Made by a program: the position numbers and the translations under genes. Of a stretch of DNA of 5,891 nt, positions 1-5,471 are shown in pieces; position 1 is the stretch's first letter, and every line of letters starts with the position of its first letter. The notes below the pieces were generated by a model. It saw only the letters and a program-made list of their open reading frames with translations, did no database searches and had not been told where the DNA came from. Origin of the DNA: Actinomycetota bacterium (GTDB lineage: Bacteria; Actinomycetota; Humimicrobiia; Humimicrobiales; Humimicrobiaceae). The DNA is taken from contig JAMCVO010000265.1 of NCBI GenBank assembly GCA_023475715.1, forward strand, positions 1,015 to 6,905. Reading direction: 5' to 3'.

Positions 1-14
1 TTTTGCTTTTTTTA

Positions 15-50
15 TGAAGAAAGGAATATTAAAAAATATCCCTTTCTTCA
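15..50. terminator. Strong hairpin beyond the binding-protein gene
   Basis: Arms at 15-30 and 35-50 form a 16-bp stem around a 4-nt loop, about 64 bp past the stop codon of the binding-protein gene. Read on the minus strand, all 16 positions pair, with one G-U. Read on the plus strand, that same position is an A-C mismatch. The only short T-run after the hairpin (TTTTG at 51-55) is on the plus strand; on the minus strand an A-run follows. It could therefore end transcription coming from the left, or act as a 3' stabilising or weak stop structure for the minus-strand operon. The hairpin is clear, its direction is not. Confidence 0.5.
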
Positions 51-113
51 TTTTGTCATATTTTCAATTAAGCATTTAAATGTTATTCAGAAAACTATAT
101 TTTCTATACAGGT

Positions 114-1238
114 CTAAAACTTTCCAGTTGTAAGTGACCATCCCTCAGGTGGCTTTATATCCCTGTAATATTTTGTGGTATCTTTTGTTATTTTGTTAAG
201 AGTTGTACTTACAATCTCAGCTCCAGGTATTACACGACCAAGGGCTGTTTTATCATCATTTGATATGGATACCATATTAGCATGCATTAAATGTAAAATA
301 GAAATTGCATAGAAAGATTCTACAGGAAAATTTTGTGATATCGAAAAATCTACATAGCCTGAGTCAATAAGATTTAACATATCAGCATCTTTATCAATGC
401 CTACAACTTTAATTTGTCCAGCAGGAATGTTTGCCTCCTGTAAAGCCCTAGCCCATGCTGCACCATCCATAGTTGTAGTACCAATCAATCCCTTTACATC
501 AGGATGAGCCGATAGGAAAGCAGCCGCATTTGCAGTAGCTGCATCTTTAGTTTCAGCATCAGCTATCGGGTCTATTACTATAATATCTGGATTTTTATCA
601 AAGACACTTTTCATACCACTATATCGCCTTAATGACATATCATTGCTGAGATTCATCATTACTCCAACTTCTCCCTTTCCACCCAGACTGTCAACTAAAC
701 CTTGAGCTAATTTAGCACCTAAAAGCTCGTTATCGGTTCCAATTAAAAAATCAACAGGGTAATTGCCCTTGCCACCATTCATGCCTGCAATCAAACCACC
801 GCTATTATAATAATCTGTTAGTAACTGGTCTTCACCAAATCCTATAGGCCAAATAAGTATCCCTGTAGGGTTTTTTGCAATTGTTGCTTCCAGAGCTGCA
901 ATAAATTTTTCTGCATCAAAATCATCAGGTCCTGTCCATTCAAATTTAATATTGGCTCCTATTGAATTCCAGTATTGTTCGGCCATAAATCCGCCCCATG
1001 CATAAGTTTGCAATATTTCAATCCCATTTCCAGGCTGGCAAAAAATATATAGCTCCTCTTCTGCTGCCACTGGTTGAGTTTCAGATGATGCAGTTGTTTC
1101 CGCTGCTTTAGTTTCAGCTGCTGTAGTAGCAGCTGAAGTTGTTTCTGCTGTTGTTGCTTTACAGCTGCTCAATGCAAACAGGCCAATTATTGATAAACTT
1201 AATATAATAACCATCAACCATAAGAGTAGTTTTTTCAC
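114..1238 (-). CDS. Sugar ABC transporter substrate-binding lipoprotein (CUT2/ribose-type)
   Basis: This is the extracytoplasmic solute-binding component of a sugar importer, lipid-anchored outside the membrane. I place the start at the GTG at 1236-1238, because AAAGGA (1245-1250) lies 6 nt upstream. An in-frame ATG at 1251-1253 would add five residues but has no ribosome site. Numbered from the GTG (374 aa), there is a KK start, a hydrophobic stretch and a lipobox LSSC with Cys26. A low-complexity Ala/Thr/Glu linker follows to about residue 62. The mature domain fits the two-lobed periplasmic-binding family of ribose/xylose/galactose proteins (Peripla_BP_4). Typical segments are IGTDNELLGAKLAQGL near 166-181, VVGIDKDADML near 278-288 and a hinge-side GYVDFSISQNFP near 294-305. 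The gene follows the ATPase gene but is separated from it by 180 bp. It ends in TAG. Ligand identity cannot be read from the sequence. Confidence 0.9.
   Translation of the reverse strand: MKKLLLWLMVIILSLSIIGLFALSSCKATTAETTSAATTAAETKAAETTASSETQPVAAEEELYIFCQPGNGIEILQTYAWGGFMAEQYWNSIGANIKFEWTGPDDFDAEKFIAALEATIAKNPTGILIWPIGFGEDQLLTDYYNSGGLIAGMNGGKGNYPVDFLIGTDNELLGAKLAQGLVDSLGGKGEVGVMMNLSNDMSLRRYSGMKSVFDKNPDIIVIDPIADAETKDAATANAAAFLSAHPDVKGLIGTTTMDGAAWARALQEANIPAGQIKVVGIDKDADMLNLIDSGYVDFSISQNFPVESFYAISILHLMHANMVSISNDDKTALGRVIPGAEIVSTTLNKITKDTTKYYRDIKPPEGWSLTTGKF
1113..1137 (-). repeat. 10-bp inverted repeat inside the lipoprotein linker
   Basis: Perfect arms at 1113-1122 and 1128-1137 surround a 5-nt centre, inside the codons for the Ala/Thr-rich linker just after the lipobox. 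In the mRNA this would be a compact hairpin, G+C-rich for this gene. It may be a by-product of repeated GCT/GCA and ACT codons, so function is doubtful. Confidence 0.55.
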
Positions 1239-1244
1239 TTTAGT

Positions 1245-1250
1245 TCCTTT
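1245..1250 (-). promoter_or_regulatory. Ribosome binding site selecting the GTG start of the binding protein
   Basis: AAAGGA lies 6 nt before the GTG at 1236-1238. It falls between the upstream in-frame ATG (1251-1253) and this GTG. The ATG itself is preceded only by A/T-rich sequence with no purine-rich site. The shorter start also gives a more ordinary lipoprotein signal peptide. Confidence 0.65.
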
Positions 1251-1293
1251 CATTTACGTTTACTTTTAGTTTGTTTTTTAGTAGAATTTTTCC

Positions 1294-1345
1294 GAGATTT
1301 GTTTGGTAAGGTGGAGATGGATAAAACTTTTTCTAAACAAATCTC
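1294..1345 (-). repeat. Long-loop inverted repeat between ATPase and binding-protein genes
   Basis: Arms at 1294-1306 and 1333-1345 contain 11 consecutive perfect pairs plus two loop-proximal positions (one pair, one G-U or A-C depending on strand), around a 26-nt loop. It lies in the intergenic transcript between the two genes and ends about 55 nt before the binding-protein start. No T-run follows on the minus strand, so it is not a simple terminator. A role in mRNA processing or in protecting the abundant binding-protein message is a reasonable inference. Confidence 0.5.
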
Positions 1346-1400
1346 TATTTACATAAAATCCCCCTTTCTTTCTTCTTTTCATAATTTATTAATTTATAAA

Positions 1401-1412
1401 TCACCTCCTTTT
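1401..1412 (-). promoter_or_regulatory. Orphan consensus Shine-Dalgarno sequence
   Basis: The minus strand reads AAAAGGAGGTGA here, close to a full complement of the 16S rRNA 3' end and the strongest such site in the window. No ATG, GTG or TTG lies at the usual distance after it. The nearest ATG (1380-1382) is about 21 nt from the GGAGG core and opens only a 34-codon frame ending at 1278. A second purine block, AAAGGGGGA, precedes an ATG that is followed at once by TAA. The 180-bp gap (1254-1433) thus carries initiation-like signals but no convincing gene. Confidence 0.5.
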
Positions 1413-1433
1413 TAAAAACTGTTTTTGATTATT

Positions 1434-2216
1434 TCATGCCACAACAAGCTCTGCACCGGTTATTAGCCTTACTACATCATTATGAAGTTCTGCCAGACTT
1501 TTTTTACTGTTTTTAAAATCAATTTCTCCTGCCCTTTCACCTGTTCTTAATACTATGACTCTGTCTGCAATTTTTATCATATGCTCTATGTTGTGAGTAA
1601 TTACAATTATTCCATCAACATTTTTTCTTACTCCAGCAATAAGATCCAGTACCTTTGTTGCTTCTTTTACACCTAAGGCTGCAAGCGGTTCATCCATAAT
1701 TAATATTTTTCTGCCCCAGAATATCGCCCTGGTTATAGCTACCGCCTGTCTTTGGCCACCAGATAGTATTTCTGTTTTCTGTGATAAATTGGGAAGGTTT
1801 ATTGATATGTCTTTTATCTTATTCATAGCCTCTGATCTCATTTTTTTGTTATCTACAAATTGAAATAATTTTGCCAGACCTCTTCCTACATATTCCCTGC
1901 CTGCAAAAATATTCTGTGCAAAGTCAAGATTGTCAAAGAGGGCCAGATCCTGATATATTGTCTCTATTCCCAGTTCAAAAGCATCCCTTGGGCTATTTAT
2001 TTTAACTTCCCTGCCATATACCTTGATGGTACCTCTGTTTGGAATTACTGCACCTGACAATATTTTAATTAAAGTAGATTTCCCAGCTCCATTATCTCCT
2101 GCAAGACCCAGTACTTCATCCCTTTTAAGTTCAAAATCTACATTTTCAAGTGCAGTTATTGCTCCATAGTATTTATATAGACCTCTTGCTTCAATTATGT
2201 AATCATTTTCAGTCAA
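1434..2216 (-). CDS. Sugar ABC transporter ATP-binding protein, single-domain CUT2 type
   Basis: This cytoplasmic ATPase subunit powers a sugar importer. It has one complete nucleotide-binding domain in 260 residues: Walker A GDNGAGKST at 40-48, Q-loop Gln89, signature LSGGQ at 151-155, Walker B ILIMDEP at 171-177, D-loop ALGVKE at 180-185 and H-loop His208. The ALGVKE and GLAGDNGAGKST wording is typical of the RbsA/XylG/MglA group. Those proteins have two fused domains of about 500 aa; this one is a single-domain version like FrcA, and nothing indicates truncation. The start is TTG at 2214-2216, supported by AAAGGAG at 2225-2231 with 8 nt spacing. The gene ends in TGA inside GGCATGA, but the overlapping ATG meets a stop two codons later, so no permease is coupled here. 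The gene is first in the operon driven by the promoter near 2460-2488. Catalytic residues look intact. Confidence 0.92.
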   Translation of the reverse strand: MTENDYIIEARGLYKYYGAITALENVDFELKRDEVLGLAGDNGAGKSTLIKILSGAVIPNRGTIKVYGREVKINSPRDAFELGIETIYQDLALFDNLDFAQNIFAGREYVGRGLAKLFQFVDNKKMRSEAMNKIKDISINLPNLSQKTEILSGGQRQAVAITRAIFWGRKILIMDEPLAALGVKEATKVLDLIAGVRKNVDGIIVITHNIEHMIKIADRVIVLRTGERAGEIDFKNSKKSLAELHNDVVRLITGAELVVA

Positions 2217-2224
2217 TTTAATTA

Positions 2225-2231
2225 CTCCTTT
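2225..2231 (-). promoter_or_regulatory. Ribosome binding site for the TTG start of the ATPase
   Basis: AAAGGAG lies 8 nt before the TTG at 2214-2216. No in-frame ATG or GTG lies near the beginning of the frame, so this site decides the start. Confidence 0.75.
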
Positions 2232-2306
2232 ATAGCTTCCTTAAAATTCAATTATTAATATTTATTAAATTTTTAAAAATTAAAGTATTTTATTTTCTTC
2301 TTTAAG

Positions 2307-2328
2307 AACTGAATTTTTCATTTCAGTT
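2307..2328 (-). repeat. Small inverted repeat in the ATPase leader
   Basis: AACTGAA (2307-2313) and TTCAGTT (2322-2328) are perfect complements around an 8-nt loop, in the untranslated leader of the transporter transcript. On the plus strand a T-rich stretch follows it; on the minus strand it does not. The stem is short and A/T-rich, so only modest stability is expected. Confidence 0.35.
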
Positions 2329-2346
2329 TTATTATTGAATTTACTG

Positions 2347-2373
2347 GTTTAGCATACTAAAAAACAGCCAAAC
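2347..2373 (-). repeat. Possible stem-loop in the ATPase leader
   Basis: On the minus strand GTTTGGC (2373-2367) can pair with GCTAAAC (2353-2347), with one G-U, around a 13-nt loop. It sits beside the only relatively GC-containing patch of the leader (about 2365-2400). It matches no riboswitch or T-box core that I recognise. A shorter alternative, TTTAG with CTAAA, would compete with it. Confidence 0.3.
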
Positions 2374-2430
2374 TTATAGGTCAACTTTCCTCGAGTGCAT
2401 CTTATTAATTTTGTAAAAAATAATCATTTT

Positions 2431-2460
2431 ATGAAACGTTTAAATTTTGAAACATTTCAA
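2431..2460 (-). promoter_or_regulatory. Two tandem LacI-type operator-like sites
   Basis: On the minus strand, TTGAAATGTTTCAA (2460-2447) and TTTAAACGTTTCAT (2444-2431) match at 11 of 14 positions, and their centres are 16 bp apart. The first is a palindrome except at its central two bases. The second is close to TGAAACGTTTCA, the kind of CG-centred palindrome used by many LacI-family sugar regulators. The first site abuts the -10 box and covers the predicted start; the second lies just downstream. This geometry suits repression of the ABC operon. No regulator gene is in the window, and the spacing does not match the catabolite-repression (cre) consensus exactly. Confidence 0.6.
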
Positions 2461-2488
2461 TAATAATACTTAAAAATAATTTTGTCAA
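2460..2488 (-). promoter_or_regulatory. Sigma-70/sigma-A type promoter of the ABC operon
   Basis: A perfect -35 box TTGACA (2488-2483), a 17-bp spacer and a -10 box TATTAT (2465-2460, five of six consensus bases) read toward the ATPase gene. The expected start is near 2453, which gives a leader of about 235 nt before the TTG codon. AT-rich DNA produces chance -10 boxes, but an exact -35 at the ideal distance with operator-like repeats on the start site makes this credible. Confidence 0.65.
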
Positions 2489-2492
2489 TAAT

Positions 2493-2516
2493 ATTTTGGA
2501 TAATGTTTTGGACAAT
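2493..2516 (-). repeat. Two 12-bp direct repeats just upstream of the -35 box
   Basis: On the plus strand ATTTTGGATAAT (2493-2504) is followed directly by GTTTTGGACAAT (2505-2516); 10 of 12 bases agree. The pair ends 4 bp from the -35 box. A periodic repeat in this position could be an activator site, but with only two copies in AT-rich DNA this stays tentative. Confidence 0.45.
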
Positions 2517-2745
2517 CGATAACTTGTTATTGGAATTAATCCTATTGAATTGAATTCTTTTTATTTCATCATAAGTATTATTATTTATACTCTAGCTTGT
2601 CTTTTTTACAAAAACAAAGTTTTATATACCAGTCTTGTCAGTATTTATACCAATCCGATTTTATAATACTCTTACAATTATAAATAAATTTCACATTTTT
2701 AAAATTTTACTCTTAGACATTATAAATATATCAAACTTTTTATTA

Positions 2746-3504
2746 TTAAATTAGGGTATAGGGCATTGGAAGTTGAATCGACTGGCCCCCGTCTGCATAT
2801 ATAATCTCACCCCAAATAAATTTGGAATCTTCCGAAGCAAGGAAAACTGCAATTTTACCAATATCTTCCGGCTGTGCCCAAAAACCGGCAGGTATTACAG
2901 ACTTCCATATGGGTTTTTGAAGTTCTTCTCTGGTGCTGTCAACTTCTACTGCTCCAGGTGCAATACAGTTGACATTAATACCATATGGAGCCAGCTCCAG
3001 GCACATAGTCTTGGTCAGCATATTAATGCCTCCTTTGGAAGCACTGTAATGCACAAGTCCTTTCTGAGCAAGCAGTCCGCATACCGAAGAAATATTTATG
3101 ATTTTCCCTTTGATACTTCTGCTTATCATTTCCATTGCTGCTTTCCTTGAACACAGATACATGCCTTTTAGATTTATATCTATAGTCCTGTCCCATTCTT
3201 CTTCATCTAAGTCCAGAAATGAGCAGTAGCTTGATATGCCTGCATTATTTACCAGTACATCTATTTTTCCAAACTTGTCAAGTACTTTATCAATCATATT
3301 GTCTACTTCTTCTTTTTTGCTGACATTTGCTTTTATAGTAATGGCATTTTTCCCAAGCTTATCTGCCAGATCTTCGGCTCCTTTTTTACTTTCATTATAA
3401 TTTATTGCTACTTTAGCGCCTTCTTTTGCAAAGGATGAGCAGATACCTCTGCCTATTCCTTTGCCTCCACCTGTTACAAGACATACTTTACCTTCAAGTT
3501 TCAT
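2746..3504 (-). CDS. SDR-family NAD(P)-dependent oxidoreductase
   Basis: A cytoplasmic classical short-chain dehydrogenase/reductase of 252 aa, the normal length. It shows the cofactor motif TGGGKGIG at 11-18, NNAG at 86-89, Asn111, Ser140, and the catalytic pair Tyr153 and Lys157 in YSASK. Pro183-Gly184 follow, and the substrate-loop region is near 185-200. All catalytic residues are present. The acidic residue that often marks NAD preference at the end of the second strand is replaced by the INYN segment, so NADP use is possible. The start is ATG with GAGGAG at 3511-3516, 6 nt upstream. It begins 14 bp after the end of the hydrolase-like frame, so it is very likely co-transcribed. By context it may oxidise or reduce a sugar or sugar acid released by that protein, but FabG-like and other SDRs share these motifs and the substrate cannot be assigned. 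Confidence 0.93.
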   Translation of the reverse strand: MKLEGKVCLVTGGGKGIGRGICSSFAKEGAKVAINYNESKKGAEDLADKLGKNAITIKANVSKKEEVDNMIDKVLDKFGKIDVLVNNAGISSYCSFLDLDEEEWDRTIDINLKGMYLCSRKAAMEMISRSIKGKIINISSVCGLLAQKGLVHYSASKGGINMLTKTMCLELAPYGINVNCIAPGAVEVDSTREELQKPIWKSVIPAGFWAQPEDIGKIAVFLASEDSKFIWGEIIYADGGQSIQLPMPYTLI

Positions 3505-3518
3505 TTAGTACTCCTCAC

Positions 3519-3824
3519 TTATTTATCTTTTTTCATCTGATCTAATATGCCGGCATTGGGATTATCATGATAATAAAGGTCCTGCACAAATTCGGTCATC
3601 CCGTATCCCCACAAATCATCCAGCCTGGGCAGAGACTCTAAATACTTCTCAAGCTTTGGATTTTTAAGCTCACTTCTTAGATCATTTGCAAATGCAGCAA
3701 TACTGCTTCCTCCAGGCCATGGATGAAGTGACAGTGTATCAGGATTTGGATCCATGGGATCTTCTACCCAGCGCGTACCTTTTATATTGCGGCAGGATTC
3801 TACCACTTCATCAATGCGGGCATA
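3519..3824 (-). pseudogene. Detached C-terminal part of the glycoside-hydrolase-like gene
   Basis: Immediately after the TAA at 3825-3827 the same reading frame stays open for 101 codons to a TAA at 3519-3521. It begins YARIDEVVESCRN and ends in a Lys/Asp-rich tail. The only nearby in-frame alternative start is a GTG at 3804-3806, which has no ribosome site. The ATG at 3821-3823 is in another frame and stops after seven codons. Base composition resembles the upstream part. The simplest reading is that this was the last sixth of one ~629-residue protein and is no longer translated, or that the TAA is a sequence error. A separate 95-residue gene starting at the GTG is less likely. I recognise no domain in this piece alone. 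Confidence 0.7.
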
Positions 3825-5408
3825 TTAGATCAGATCCAACTTCCAGTCCATGTACATATCCATCTGGGCACGCCAGAGGAGTGCATCTCTTTTTCTTGCC
3901 TCAAGTCTTGGAAGCACATACTCATAGTCGTCTTTACTTAAACTATCTTTGATAGTCTTAAATAGGATTATACTCTGGTCATATAAATTATATGCATCGG
4001 TAAGCTGATCCATAAGCTCTTTCTTTAGCTCTTTGGTAATCGATACTTTCTTGCCAAAGGCAATCTTTAGTTCCGGATCTGCCCTGAGCTCTGCTGCACG
4101 CTTTGGACTGTATGCATCCACAGGAAGCTCCATTCCCATCATACCGGGCACACGGTCAATGATCATGTAAGGACCACACAGGCGGCTGTCAAGATACCAC
4201 AGAGGTGCCATAAAGGTATGGAACTGAATCCATCCGCCTTTAAAATGGGATATCTTAAGGTTGGCCTGCGTTGCCTTTTTTATAACATTTAAAACTGTAG
4301 GTGCAGCCTCTTTGCCAAACTGATTTTCTGCCCATTTGCTTAATATTTTATCCGGATTTTCCTGGGGATCTTTCATAAGACACTCAAGAGCATACCAGTT
4401 AACCATATTTAGTGGGTTTGCCCAGGGCTCTTTGGGATTTGCTGTGCACATGAGCCACAGTCCCTGCTGGCCTGACTTATTCATTCGCTTAAAAACTTTA
4501 CTATACCACTCAACATCAGACAGTATCTCCTGGCACAACCCGTTATGGTCATGTCCCATAAGGGTAGCTGTAACAAATGGTGAGTTGCCGTCACTGCCGG
4601 GGATTATCTTATCCTGAAGGGGATGCTCCGGCCATACAGGATGATGGTCCCAGTAACGGTCCTTTACTATATGCAAGACATTGGGGAGAAGATCGTCTGT
4701 TGTAAGGTTTTTTTCAAGCTCAACTTCAAGGCTTACACCACCTGGATTATCCTGGAGGGGTTCAAAAAACAGTGTCATGCCATATCTGGCAAGTATTTCT
4801 CCTATTACATTGGCCCCGTCTATTGTTCTTTGTCGTCTTGATTTTGATTCACATTCTTTGCAGTCACACATCCAGGGTCCACCATAAGCAAACCAGTGCT
4901 CGGTAGTACACATACGGTATCCGCCCAGCCCCGGCATCATAGCTGCGTCGCGTGCCGCTCTCTCGCTCCAGTACTGCCTGATATCAGGGCCGTACGGACA
5001 GAGCTTTTTGGATTTTAAAAGAGTCTTGTTCCAGGGCCTTGAATTTGGCCAGTTGACACTTTTTGATACAAAACCGGGTTTTAAAAGATTGTCAGTATCG
5101 GCAGGATCCGGATGCCAGCCGACCCCTCTCATAAGTTCATTGTACTCTCTTCGAAGAATAAGGCGTATTCCGTTTTGCAGCAGGTACCTGTTAAGGCCGG
5201 CATATGCTTCTGGTTTACCATCCGGCTCTCCCCATATATCCAACCCGTTATATCCCTGAGCGGCAATAAACTTAACAAAACGGCCAAGCGCATATTCTTC
5301 AGAGAGACTTTCCCACTGGCTTGTCTGGAGCATGCTTGGCTCTTTTCTGTTCCATGCAGTATGATCAGGATCATGCCAGAGTTCCACAACGCGCCATTTT
5401 AGGTTCAT
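3825..5408 (-). CDS. Glycoside-hydrolase-like protein (alpha-glucuronidase/GH20-like barrel), C-terminally interrupted
   Basis: This is a 527-residue cytoplasmic protein with no signal peptide or membrane segment. The start is ATG with AAAGGAG at 5419-5425, 10 nt upstream. The first half (about 30-290) reads like a TIM-barrel glycosidase: GYNGLDIWGEP near 52-62, a Cys-x-Cys-x-x-Cys cluster (181, 183, 186) after TTEHWFAYGGPW, and LFFEP near 213-217 with Glu216. The Trp-rich part around 328-365 (NWYALECLMKD, then SKWAENQFGKEA) recalls the region after the barrel in GH67 alpha-glucuronidases. A helical C-terminus follows. This resemblance is a judgement from wording, not a proven family, and Glu170 and Glu216 are only candidate acids. 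The frame stops at TAA 3825-3827, and homologous-looking coding sequence continues in frame to 3519. GC content is well above that of the neighbours. Between the URO-D-like and SDR genes, a role in intracellular glycoside breakdown fits. Activity is uncertain given the truncation. Confidence 0.65.
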   Translation of the reverse strand: MNLKWRVVELWHDPDHTAWNRKEPSMLQTSQWESLSEEYALGRFVKFIAAQGYNGLDIWGEPDGKPEAYAGLNRYLLQNGIRLILRREYNELMRGVGWHPDPADTDNLLKPGFVSKSVNWPNSRPWNKTLLKSKKLCPYGPDIRQYWSERAARDAAMMPGLGGYRMCTTEHWFAYGGPWMCDCKECESKSRRQRTIDGANVIGEILARYGMTLFFEPLQDNPGGVSLEVELEKNLTTDDLLPNVLHIVKDRYWDHHPVWPEHPLQDKIIPGSDGNSPFVTATLMGHDHNGLCQEILSDVEWYSKVFKRMNKSGQQGLWLMCTANPKEPWANPLNMVNWYALECLMKDPQENPDKILSKWAENQFGKEAAPTVLNVIKKATQANLKISHFKGGWIQFHTFMAPLWYLDSRLCGPYMIIDRVPGMMGMELPVDAYSPKRAAELRADPELKIAFGKKVSITKELKKELMDQLTDAYNLYDQSIILFKTIKDSLSKDDYEYVLPRLEARKRDALLWRAQMDMYMDWKLDLI

Positions 5409-5471
5409 TTTTGATGTACTCCTTTTTCTTATTGTATATATTTTTTTAATTGTTAATTAATCCCTTATAAA

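Larger units (their letters stand above)
2217..2745. other. 529-bp gene-free regulatory gap
   Basis: Strongly AT-rich, without a convincing reading frame on either strand. It separates the SDR stop from the ATPase start. It contains the promoter, operator pair and direct repeats listed separately, plus a leader with two possible stem-loops. From about 2600 to 2745, past the SDR stop, I see no GC-rich terminator hairpin. There is only a spaced direct repeat of TATACCA (2625-2631 and 2646-2652, 21 bp apart) of unknown meaning. Confidence 0.7.

Noticed and set aside
1278..1382. 34-codon frame in the gap between ATPase and binding protein as a small gene
   Set aside because: Its ATG is about 21 nt from the strong ribosome site, its content is unremarkable, and a hairpin explains part of the sequence better.
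2431..2445. Catabolite-repression (cre) site for CcpA
   Set aside because: The central CG is one base out of register with the cre consensus; a generic LacI-type palindrome fits better.
2515..2534. Small palindrome ATAAC-TT-GTTAT near 2520 as an operator
   Set aside because: Five-base arms in AT-rich DNA are expected by chance and it is not repeated.
3825..3827. Stop codon recoding (for example selenocysteine or pyrrolysine) at the internal stop
   Set aside because: Those use TGA or TAG, whereas this is TAA, and TAA also ends other genes in the window.
5129..5389. A second minus-strand frame of 86 codons inside the hydrolase-like gene
   Set aside because: It overlaps the supported gene in another frame and has no own start signal or recognisable content.
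2773..5402. Several plus-strand open frames of 70-125 codons (for example 2773-3150, 3686-3952, 4336-4617, 5112-5402)
   Set aside because: They lie opposite strong minus-strand genes, lack ribosome sites and recognisable domains, and have the unnatural composition of antisense shadows.
5446..5460. Inverted repeat TTAATTGTTAATTAA between the URO-D and hydrolase-like genes as a terminator
   Set aside because: Only A/T pairs with a 3-nt loop and no T-run on the minus strand; the neighbours look co-transcribed.
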